From positions 1-36,614 of the forward strand of contig NZ_CAUCSQ010000042.1 in assembly GCF_958445495.1 (NCBI RefSeq): a stretch of 36,614 nt of DNA. The letters are read 5' to 3'. The notes beneath the pieces are model-generated. The model worked only from the letters and a program-made list of their open reading frames with translations. It made no database searches and was not told where the DNA came from. Source of the DNA: an uncultured Bacteroides sp. (lineage in GTDB: Bacteria > Bacteroidota > Bacteroidia > Bacteroidales > Bacteroidaceae). Made by a program: the position numbers and the translations under genes. Position 1 is the first letter of the stretch; each line of letters opens with the position of its first letter. Positions 16,311-23,078 of the stretch are shown one piece after another.

Positions 16311-16583
16311 TTAACCCAGAACAGCGAGGACATCGCTCTGACGCATGATGAGATATTTAGTACCTTCGACGTCAAGTTCCGTTCCGGCGTATTTACCGTA
16401 AAGAACCGTATCGCCTACTTTCAACACCATTTCTTCATCTTTCGTACCGTGACCTACTGCCACAACTTCACCCTTCAAAGGTTTTTCTTTTGCTGTATCA
16501 GGGATAATGATACCACCAATTGTTTTTTCTTCTGCAGGTGCAGGGAGGATAAGCACTCTGTCTGCTAATGGTTTAATGTTCAT
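16311..16583 (-). CDS. groS: Co-chaperonin GroES
   Basis: A 90-residue Hsp10: MNIKPLADRVLILPAPAEEKTIGGIIIPDTAKEKP, including the mobile loop (EEKTIGGIIIPD) that binds GroEL, then GEVVAVGHG and VLYGKYAGTELDVEGTKYLIMRQSDVLAVL. It forms the heptameric lid of the GroEL chamber. It is first in the groES-groEL operon. The 242-nt divergent region to the L,D-transpeptidase gene contains paired repeats (16672-16727) that are candidates for heat-shock control. Confidence 0.98.
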   Translation of the reverse strand: MNIKPLADRVLILPAPAEEKTIGGIIIPDTAKEKPLKGEVVAVGHGTKDEEMVLKVGDTVLYGKYAGTELDVEGTKYLIMRQSDVLAVLG

Positions 16584-16671
16584 AGTTACTTATTATATTT
16601 TAGTTATACATTATAATATTAGAACCTTCCGCTTTTTTCCGGGCGGAACGTTAAAGTCATTACGAAAAGCG

Positions 16672-16727
16672 TGCCAAAACAAAAGAATGATTGTTTGGCA
16701 GAAACAGACTGACAAAATGACTGACAA
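16672..16727. promoter_or_regulatory. Inverted and direct repeats upstream of groES
   Basis: TGCCAAAACA (16672-16681) and TGTTTGGCA (16692-16700) form an inverted repeat with one bulged base. GACTGACAA is then repeated directly at 16707-16715 and 16719-16727. The block lies about 90-145 nt upstream of the groES start, in the divergent region shared with the L,D-transpeptidase gene. The factor that reads it is unknown. Confidence 0.4.
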
Positions 16728-16825
16728 GTTATTCCTTACGGCGAAAAAAGATTTATCCCGCACTTTTTAAACAAAACAGAAGGATTATTCCTTATAATAA
16801 TGTATATTCGTAATCGAACCAGAAG

Positions 16826-17872
16826 ATGCACCGTATCAATAAAATGAATAAAACAATATCCGGACTGTTTACCGCCTTCTGCATATTCTGCTCCTGCACG
16901 CCGCACACAGGGAAGGTCTCGCCCGTCGAAGTGCAACAGGCAGGTTCACTGCCGGCAGACACCGCCGTCCGGAACGAAACTGCTCCCATTGAAAAGACGC
17001 TTACGCCGGAACAGATACAAATCACCAAAGATTTCCTGTACGACCGATATACGCCGGACGATATTTATCCGTACAAGGACACGACCCGGCAGTTCCAGTG
17101 GGACAAAATCAAAGAACGGCTCGCCCTGTTGGAGAACATACAATTACAACCTGCCGAATGGGGGATTCTCCGGAACTACAAAAACAGGAACGGGGAAGCT
17201 CCCCTCGTAAGGAAGTTCAAGAGGAATGCCTACGGTCGGGTAGCGGACACGCTCGGAACGGAACGTTACCAGTCCGTACCGCTCTATCTGCCGACGGACA
17301 CTTCAGTCCCCGAACGTTACGGACGGGACGGGGCGCCCGTCCGCCTCACCGGCAACAAAGGAACATTTGTCAAGGCAGAACCGGTACTCATCAAAGGTGA
17401 ATGGATGATACCCAAGAAGTACGTTAAAACGCTCGGCGACACGATTGTCTTTAACAAAGCCGTCTTTGTAGACCGCAACAACCAGAATATCGCCACCCTC
17501 GAACGTGTCGGAAAAGGGAAATGGGCGGTACGCAGCATGAATCCCGCCACTACGGGACGCCATCTTCCGCCATACGCACAGGAAACTCCGCTGGGGATGT
17601 TCGTAGTACAGGAAAAGAAAACGAAAATGATCTACCTGAAAGACGGTTCCAAAGAAACAGGAGGTTATGCCCCCTATGCCAGCCGTTTCACGGACGGGGC
17701 TTATATCCACGGCGTCCCCGTCAATGCTCCCCGAAAGGCACAGATAGAGTACAGTCCGTCGTTGGGCACGACCCCGCGTTCACACATGTGCGTACGGAAT
17801 GCGACTTCACATGCCAAATTTATTTTCGACTGGGCGCCGGTGAACGAAACTATCGTATTCGTGCTGGAATAA
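16826..17872 (+). CDS. L,D-transpeptidase-like (YkuD) lipoprotein
   Basis: A 348-residue exported protein. The N-terminus MNKTISGLFTAFCIFCSCTP (counting from the second Met) looks like a lipoprotein signal with the acylated Cys at the end of FCSC. The YkuD catalytic region is in the last third: ETPLGMFVVQEKKTKMIYL, AYIHGVPVN and TPRSHMCVRNATSHAKFIFDW. His in YIHG and Cys in SHMCVRN are the expected catalytic pair; the usual SHGC is SHMC here. Such enzymes form 3-3 peptidoglycan cross-links or attach proteins to the wall. An alternative start is at 16844. A weak -7-like TATATTCG lies at 16803-16810. Confidence 0.85.
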   Translation: MHRINKMNKTISGLFTAFCIFCSCTPHTGKVSPVEVQQAGSLPADTAVRNETAPIEKTLTPEQIQITKDFLYDRYTPDDIYPYKDTTRQFQWDKIKERLALLENIQLQPAEWGILRNYKNRNGEAPLVRKFKRNAYGRVADTLGTERYQSVPLYLPTDTSVPERYGRDGAPVRLTGNKGTFVKAEPVLIKGEWMIPKKYVKTLGDTIVFNKAVFVDRNNQNIATLERVGKGKWAVRSMNPATTGRHLPPYAQETPLGMFVVQEKKTKMIYLKDGSKETGGYAPYASRFTDGAYIHGVPVNAPRKAQIEYSPSLGTTPRSHMCVRNATSHAKFIFDWAPVNETIVFVLE

Positions 17873-17992
17873 ACCGGTTCCGGTATCGCGGTATCCGCAT
17901 AGCGGCACACAGGGCTATTGTTCAATGGCGCGGTGACAGAGTGACAGGGAAAATATGTTTTTATTCAGGAAAAGAGAGCATGCAATCTCCCG

Positions 17993-18544
17993 TCACAGGC
18001 TTGCGATATATTTCCAGAGCGGGGCGGCATTCAACGCTTGCATGATTTCATTGTTTTCAAGCAGACGTTTCACTTCCTCCAACGTCAATAAATGAACCGA
18101 TATGTCTTCCGTGGCCTCCAGATGCTGGCAATCTATCCGTTCGACGCCGGTAGCGAGAAAGCAATGGGTCAGGTTGGTATGAGTACTCGGATTGGCGGAG
18201 ATAACCATATATTCCTGCCAGTCGCCTTTCCCGTATCCCGTCTCTTCCCACAATTCACGCCGGGCGGATTCCAACGGCGATGCATCCTCCTCTTCGCAGA
18301 CACCCGCACAAAGCTCGTAACAGGTACGTCCGATGCCCGGACGATATTGGCGGACAAACACGAACTTTCCCTCTTTGGTGACGGCAATCGTATTGACCCA
18401 GTCCGGATATTCAAGGATATAATATTCGGGAATATGATTCCCGTTGGGAAGCAGCATGTCTTCACAACGCACTGTCAACCACGGGCGGCGGAACAGGTAT
18501 TTACTGCTTACCGTCTTCCAGGCTTCCTGATTTTTCTCTTCCAT
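17993..18544 (-). CDS. Nudix hydrolase (ADP-ribose pyrophosphatase-like)
   Basis: A 183-residue Nudix enzyme. The Nudix helix is visible as LESARRELWEETGYG, with upstream Gly in CAGVCEEEDASP; the spacing is one residue longer than the textbook box, as in some ADP-sugar hydrolases. EYYILEYPDWVNTIAVTKEGKFVFVRQYRPG is typical of the ADP-ribose/nucleotide-sugar group. It hydrolyses nucleoside diphosphates linked to another moiety; the substrate cannot be fixed. The start at 18544 (MEEKNQ) is chosen because a TACCTTTG -7 box lies at 18569-18576, inside a longer possible reading. It is convergent with the L,D-transpeptidase gene; no clear terminator was seen between them. Confidence 0.9.
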   Translation of the reverse strand: MEEKNQEAWKTVSSKYLFRRPWLTVRCEDMLLPNGNHIPEYYILEYPDWVNTIAVTKEGKFVFVRQYRPGIGRTCYELCAGVCEEEDASPLESARRELWEETGYGKGDWQEYMVISANPSTHTNLTHCFLATGVERIDCQHLEATEDISVHLLTLEEVKRLLENNEIMQALNAAPLWKYIASL

Positions 18545-18568
18545 AAATTCTTGTATTTTTTTACCTCG

Positions 18569-18576
18569 CAAAGGTA
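18569..18576 (-). promoter_or_regulatory. -7 box TACCTTTG for the Nudix gene
   Basis: The minus strand reads TACCTTTG, a full TAnnTTTG match, 25 nt before the ATG at 18544. It argues against a start further upstream. Confidence 0.48.
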
Positions 18577-18694
18577 ATGATTTTCCGGCAGATAGCCCCG
18601 GCAATTCCTCCCGTTTTATTTCTCATCCTCCGGCGAAGGATTCCGGCCCGCCTGCATTCTAAAATCCGGCTAAAGCTTCTTCCTCCCCGGCCTT

Positions 18695-18871
18695 TCACCT
18701 CCGTATCCCATGAATACAGGTCATCTCCGTCTTCCGGATTTGTTCCAGATATTTTTGGGTCGAACTGACTAACGAACTTCCCATGTAGAATAAAAACAGC
18801 AGGCTGATAATAACCATCAAAGCGCCGATAACGGCAAAACGGCTTTTTTGTTCTAAAATACGGCTGTTCAT
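18695..18871 (-). CDS. 58-residue single-pass membrane protein, unknown
   Basis: A short gene I translated by hand: MNSRILEQKSRFAVIGALMV, then IISLLFLFYMGSSLVSSTQK, then YLEQIRKTEMTCIHGIRR and stop. It has one hydrophobic helix (about residues 13-30) with Lys/Arg before it, so the N-terminus is probably cytoplasmic, and a 28-residue polar tail. Unusually for this window the ATG is preceded by a purine-rich ribosome-binding-like stretch (AAGAGGAGGAAGAGGT), and a full -7 box TATCTTTG lies 30 nt upstream. These two signals make it a believable gene despite its size. It is divergent from the hydrogenase operon, sharing a 147-nt regulatory region. I do not recognise a family. Confidence 0.6.
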   Translation of the reverse strand: MNSRILEQKSRFAVIGALMVIISLLFLFYMGSSLVSSTQKYLEQIRKTEMTCIHGIRR

Positions 18872-18901
18872 ACCTCTTCCTCCTCTTCTTTTTATCTGTC
18901 A

Positions 18902-18909
18902 CAAAGATA
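18902..18909 (-). promoter_or_regulatory. -7 box TATCTTTG for the small membrane protein
   Basis: The minus strand reads TATCTTTG, a full match to TAnnTTTG, 30 nt before the ATG at 18871. The same eight bases occur on the plus strand at 18976-18983 facing hydA. Confidence 0.48.
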
Positions 18910-18938
18910 AAGCGAAAAGGCTACAAAAAATTTACAAG

Positions 18939-18983
18939 AATATTTCAAAAAGCTTAAATATTGAATTTCTGTTCGTATCTTTG
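18939..18983 (+). promoter_or_regulatory. hydA promoter: AT-rich inverted repeat and -7 box
   Basis: AATATTT (18939-18945) and AAATATT (18956-18962) are perfect 7-bp arms around a 10-nt centre, followed 13 nt later by the -7 box TATCTTTG (18976-18983), 35 nt before the hydA ATG. The repeat overlaps the expected -33 region, a natural place for a regulator. Confidence 0.48.
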
Positions 18984-19018
18984 CACCGGCTAACTAACAA
19001 CCCCTTTTATTACACAAT

Positions 19019-20488
19019 ATGGCATTTACGAATAATATTATGATTGTCCGGCATAAATTGCTGGCTGACCTTGTCAGACTCTGGAAAAACGACCAGTTAG
19101 TGAATAAGATAGACCGCCTCCCGATTGAGCTGAGTCCCCGAAAATCAAAGCCGATGGGACGATGCTGCGTACATAAGGAACGTGCGGTATGGAGATACAA
19201 AATGTTCCCTTTGATGGGGCTGGACATGACCGACGAACATGACGAGGCCACTCCCCTCTCCGACTATGCGCGCATGGCATTGAGCCGTCCGGAACCGGAA
19301 AAAGAAAATATCATGTGCGTGATTGACGAGGCTTGTTCTTCCTGCGTACAAATCAACTATGAGATTACCAATCTCTGCCGGGGTTGCGTGGCCCGCAGTT
19401 GCTACATGAACTGCCCGAAAGGCGCCATACGTTTCAAGAAAAACGGGCAGGCGATGATTGACCACGACACTTGCGTCAGTTGCGGCATCTGCCACAAAAG
19501 CTGCCCGTACCATGCCATTGTCTATATCCCTGTGCCCTGTGAAGAATCCTGTCCCGTCAAAGCAATCAGCAAAGACGAGCACGGCATCGAACATATTGAC
19601 GAAAATAAATGCATTTATTGCGGCAAATGCCTGAACGCTTGTCCGTTCGGCGCCATTTTCGAGATTTCACAGGCATTCGATGTCCTGCAACGAATCAAGA
19701 AAGGGGAAAAAGTAGTCGCCATCGTCGCTCCTTCCATCCTCGGACAGTTCAACACTTCCATCGAACAAGTGTACGGCGCTTTCAAGGAAATAGGCTTCAC
19801 GGACATCATCGAAGTGGCGGAAGGCGCCATGATGACTACCAGCAATGAGGCGCACGAACTACTGGAGAAGCTTGAGGAAGGCCAGAAATTCATGACGACT
19901 TCTTGTTGTCCTTCCTACATCGAGTTGGTGGAAAAACATATTCCGGGCATGAAGCCCTATGTCTCCACCACCGGTTCGCCGATGTATTACGCCGCACGAA
20001 TCGCCAAAGAAAAACATCCGGACGCCAAAATCGTATTTGTCGGCCCGTGCATCGCCAAACGGAAAGAAGTACGCCGTGACGAAGCCGTCGACTATATCCT
20101 GACTTTCGAAGAAATCGGTTCAATCCTCGACGGGCTGGATATCCGGATGGAACAGACACAGACTTTTTCCGTGCTGCATACTTCCGTCCGCGAAGCACAC
20201 GGTTTTGCCCAGGCGGGAGGCGTGATGGGAGCTGTGAAGGCTTATCTGAAAGATGAAGCGGAAAAAATCAATGCCATACAGGTGTCGGACATCAACAAAA
20301 AGAACATAGCCTTGCTACGCGCCTGCGCCAAAACCGGAAAGGCGGCCGGACAATTTATCGAAGTGATGGCTTGCGAAGGCGGATGCATCACCGGGCCGTG
20401 CACACACAATGATATTGTATCGGGACGCCGCCAACTGGTTCAGGAATTGCTCAAGCGGAAAGAGAGCTATGAGACAATGGATCGATAG
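19019..20488 (+). CDS. hydA: [FeFe]-hydrogenase catalytic subunit, group B-like, monomeric
   Basis: A 489-residue hydrogenase. A cysteine-rich N-terminal half (Cys120/123/128/132, 152/155/158/162, 174/178 and 198/201/204/208, plus Cys100/106/109) holds several 4Fe-4S clusters. The H-cluster domain has L1 TSCCPSY (Cys296-Cys297), L2 VGPCIAKRKE (Cys344) and L3 EVMACEGGCITGPC (Cys452, Cys456), so all four cluster ligands and the proton-transfer Cys296 are present. Compared with Clostridium CpI, L1 Trp is Tyr, L2 Met is Gly, L3 GGG is GPC with an extra Cys461, and the acidic MEEG-type proton-path segment reads MMTTSNE. These changes indicate group B. No NuoE/NuoF-like partners are nearby, so reduced ferredoxin is the likely donor and H2 production in the cytoplasm the likely role. 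The three maturases follow. Confidence 0.93.
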   Translation: MAFTNNIMIVRHKLLADLVRLWKNDQLVNKIDRLPIELSPRKSKPMGRCCVHKERAVWRYKMFPLMGLDMTDEHDEATPLSDYARMALSRPEPEKENIMCVIDEACSSCVQINYEITNLCRGCVARSCYMNCPKGAIRFKKNGQAMIDHDTCVSCGICHKSCPYHAIVYIPVPCEESCPVKAISKDEHGIEHIDENKCIYCGKCLNACPFGAIFEISQAFDVLQRIKKGEKVVAIVAPSILGQFNTSIEQVYGAFKEIGFTDIIEVAEGAMMTTSNEAHELLEKLEEGQKFMTTSCCPSYIELVEKHIPGMKPYVSTTGSPMYYAARIAKEKHPDAKIVFVGPCIAKRKEVRRDEAVDYILTFEEIGSILDGLDIRMEQTQTFSVLHTSVREAHGFAQAGGVMGAVKAYLKDEAEKINAIQVSDINKKNIALLRACAKTGKAAGQFIEVMACEGGCITGPCTHNDIVSGRRQLVQELLKRKESYETMDR

Positions 20489-21503
20489 GCTGCGGAAAGA
20501 CAGGACATTGGAGACGGAAGAGTTCCGGAAACTGTTATCGGACTGCGACGCGGATACCCTGCAATACATCAACGGGCAGGCGCGGGAAGTAAGCCTCCGG
20601 CATTTCGGAAACCGGATTTATATCCGCGGACTGATTGAAATCGGTAATTGCTGCCGGAACAACTGTTATTATTGCGGCATCCGGAAAGGGAATGCGGGTA
20701 TCGAACGTTACCGGTTGAGCAGAGAAGACATATTGGAATGCTGCGAACAAGGCTACGGACTCGGATTCCGAACATTTGTCCTGCAAGGCGGGGAAGACCC
20801 GGTACTGACAGACGGGCAGATAGAAAAGACGGTATCCGACATCCGGCAGAGGTATCCGGACTGCGCCATTACTTTGTCGCTCGGCGAAAAGACACGCGAA
20901 GCGTACGCGCGTTTCTTCCGTGCGGGAGCAAACCGCTACTTGCTGCGCCATGAAACTTATAACGAAACGCATTACAGGAAGCTGCATCCTGCAGAAATGT
21001 CCTGCAAGCACCGGTTACAGTGTTTGCGGGATTTAAAGGAAATCGGCTATCAGACCGGAACGGGAATTATGGTAGGCAGCCCCGGACAAACGGTTGAGCA
21101 TATCATCCAGGACATCCGGTTCATCGAGAAATTCCGTCCGGAGATGATTGGCATCGGGCCTTTCCTTCCGCACCGCGATACACCTTTTGCCGATTGCCCG
21201 AACGGGACGGCAGAACAAACGCTTCTGTTGCTGTCCATCTTCCGCCTGATGCACCCGTCGGCCCTGATTCCGGCAACGACGGCTCTGGCGACTCTCGTTT
21301 CCGACGGAAGGGAACGGGGAATACTGGCAGGTGCAAACGTGGTTATGCCTAACCTGTCACCCCGCGAAGAACGAAGAAAATACACCTTATACAATAACAA
21401 AGCCTCGCTCGGAGCAGAATCCGCCGAAGGTATCTGCCTGTTACAACAACAGTTGGCAGCTATCGGTTATGAGATTTCCTTTTCCAGGGGGGATTACAAA
21501 TAA
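20469..21503 (+). CDS. hydE: [FeFe]-hydrogenase H-cluster radical SAM maturase HydE
   Basis: A 344-residue radical SAM protein. The cluster motif is CRNNCYYC (Cys62, Cys66, Cys69), followed by GIRKGNAGIERYRLSREDI, VLQGGEDPVLTD and RHETYNETHYRKLHP, which are strong HydE features shared with biotin-synthase-like enzymes. HydE acts on the organometallic intermediate made by HydG during assembly of the 2Fe subcluster. The ATG lies 20 nt inside the hydA end (overlapping frames), implying coupled translation; an upstream in-frame start at 20409 would reach 80 nt into hydA and is less likely. Its stop is 10 nt before the hydG GTG. Confidence 0.94.
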   Translation: MRQWIDRLRKDRTLETEEFRKLLSDCDADTLQYINGQAREVSLRHFGNRIYIRGLIEIGNCCRNNCYYCGIRKGNAGIERYRLSREDILECCEQGYGLGFRTFVLQGGEDPVLTDGQIEKTVSDIRQRYPDCAITLSLGEKTREAYARFFRAGANRYLLRHETYNETHYRKLHPAEMSCKHRLQCLRDLKEIGYQTGTGIMVGSPGQTVEHIIQDIRFIEKFRPEMIGIGPFLPHRDTPFADCPNGTAEQTLLLLSIFRLMHPSALIPATTALATLVSDGRERGILAGANVVMPNLSPREERRKYTLYNNKASLGAESAEGICLLQQQLAAIGYEISFSRGDYK

Positions 21504-21513
21504 AGAAAAAGCA

Positions 21514-22938
21514 GTGTACAATTATAAAGCAGATTCATCCCAGGCAGAAGAATTCATCCATCATGAAGAGATTCTGGAGACACTGGAATACGCACGGGCC
21601 AACAAGGACAACCGTGCGCTGATTGAACAGTTGATTGAAAAGGCCGCCCTTTGCAAGGGACTGACGCACCGCGAAGCGACCCTGTTGCTGGAATGCGAAC
21701 AACCCGACCTGACAGAACGTATCTTCCGTCTCGCCAAAGAAATCAAACAAAGGTTTTACGGTAACCGCATTGTCATGTTCGCCCCTCTTTACCTTTCCAA
21801 CTACTGTGTCAACGGCTGCACATATTGCCCGTATCACGCAAAAAACAAAACGATTGCCCGCAGGAAACTGACGCAGGAGGAAATACGCCGGGAAGTGATT
21901 GCCCTGCAGGACATGGGGCATAAGCGCCTGGCGCTCGAGGCGGGTGAACATCCCGTCCTGAACCCGATAGAGTATATTCTGGAATCTATCCGGACGATTT
22001 ACGGCATCAGGCATAAAAACGGGGCCATCCGGCGGGTGAACGTAAATATAGCTGCCACGACGGTGGAAAACTACCGCCGGCTGAAAGAGGCCGGCATCGG
22101 TACGTATATCTTATTCCAGGAAACTTACCACAAGGGAAATTACGAGGCTCTTCACCCCACCGGCCCTAAAAGCGACTACGCCTACCACACGGAAGCGATG
22201 GACCGTGCAATGGAAGGGGGGATTGACGATGTGGGCATAGGAGTGCTTTTCGGGCTAAACACCTACAAGTATGATTTTACCGGCTTATTAATGCACGCCG
22301 AACATCTGGAAGCCCGGTTCGGCGTAGGACCGCATACCATCAGCGTGCCGCGCATCTGTTCGGCAGACGATATCGATGCGGGCGATTTCCCCAACGCCAT
22401 ATCGGATGAGGTATTCAGCAGGATTGTGGCTGTCATCCGGATTGCCGTTCCCTACACGGGAATGATTATTTCAACCCGTGAGTCGCAGGAGTCACGCAAG
22501 AAGGTGCTGGAACTGGGTATTTCGCAAATCAGCGGCGGCTCACGCACCAGCGTCGGGGGATATGCGGAAACGGAATTACCGGAAAAGAATTCCGCCCAGT
22601 TCGATATCAGCGACACGCGGACACTGGACGAAGTGGTGAACTGGCTGCTCGAACTCGGATACATTCCCAGTTTTTGCACCGCCTGTTACCGGGAAGGACG
22701 GACCGGCGACCGGTTCATGTCACTGGTTAAATCCGGACAAATAGCGAATTGCTGCGCTCCCAACGCTTTAATGACTCTGAAAGAGTATCTGGAAGATTAT
22801 GCTTCCGAAGATACCCGGCAAAAGGGAATGAAACTGATTCTGCAAGAAACGGAACATATCCCCAACCCGAAAATCAGAGAGATTGCCATCCGTAACCTAA
22901 AGGCGATTGCCGGAGGGAAAAGGGATTTCAGATTCTAA
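21514..22938 (+). CDS. hydG: [FeFe]-hydrogenase maturase HydG (tyrosine lyase)
   Basis: A 474-residue radical SAM enzyme that splits tyrosine to give the CO and cyanide ligands of the H-cluster. The N-terminal radical SAM motif is CVNGCTYC (Cys98, Cys102, Cys105). The C-terminal auxiliary-cluster cysteines are FCTAC...NCC with the family's CX2CX22C spacing. The start is read as GTG at 21514 (VYNYKADSSQAEEFIHHEEI), because other HydG proteins begin at this point and the region before it is hydE. GTG is 11 nt after the hydE stop codon begins to clear, giving tight coupling. An earlier GTG at 21331 would only add translated hydE sequence in another frame. Confidence 0.94.
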   Translation: MYNYKADSSQAEEFIHHEEILETLEYARANKDNRALIEQLIEKAALCKGLTHREATLLLECEQPDLTERIFRLAKEIKQRFYGNRIVMFAPLYLSNYCVNGCTYCPYHAKNKTIARRKLTQEEIRREVIALQDMGHKRLALEAGEHPVLNPIEYILESIRTIYGIRHKNGAIRRVNVNIAATTVENYRRLKEAGIGTYILFQETYHKGNYEALHPTGPKSDYAYHTEAMDRAMEGGIDDVGIGVLFGLNTYKYDFTGLLMHAEHLEARFGVGPHTISVPRICSADDIDAGDFPNAISDEVFSRIVAVIRIAVPYTGMIISTRESQESRKKVLELGISQISGGSRTSVGGYAETELPEKNSAQFDISDTRTLDEVVNWLLELGYIPSFCTACYREGRTGDRFMSLVKSGQIANCCAPNALMTLKEYLEDYASEDTRQKGMKLILQETEHIPNPKIREIAIRNLKAIAGGKRDFRF

Positions 22939-22950
22939 AATGACAGAGTT

Positions 22951-22966
22951 TCCGCCTTTTGGCGGA
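22951..22966 (+). other. Small hairpin between hydG and hydF
   Basis: TCCGCC-tttt-GGCGGA forms a 6-bp stem with a 4-nt loop, 12 nt after the hydG stop. There is no clean U-run, so it may weaken read-through or protect the upstream mRNA rather than stop transcription. Confidence 0.35.
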
Positions 22967-23078
22967 TTCTATATTCAGAGAAGATAGGACGAAGAATGCA
23001 TGACGGGAAAGATAACATCGAAGAAAATATACCGGAAGATGCATGACGACAATAAATATAACGATAACCGTTCAGATT

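Noticed and set aside
16660..16681. Sigma-54 promoter before groES
   Set aside because: TTGGCACG matches the -24 half, but the -12 position reads GT instead of GC on the minus strand.
18545..18604. Longer N-terminus of the Nudix protein
   Set aside because: It contains a full TACCTTTG -7 box at 18569-18576, and the extra residues do not look like a Nudix N-terminus.
19019..20488. Nitrate-reductase-like or Narf-type iron-sulfur protein instead of a hydrogenase
   Set aside because: All four H-cluster cysteines are present and the three dedicated maturases follow, so a true [FeFe]-hydrogenase is much more likely.
21331..21513. Upstream extension of hydG
   Set aside because: This stretch is the coding region of hydE in another frame; HydG homologues begin at the GTG at 21514.
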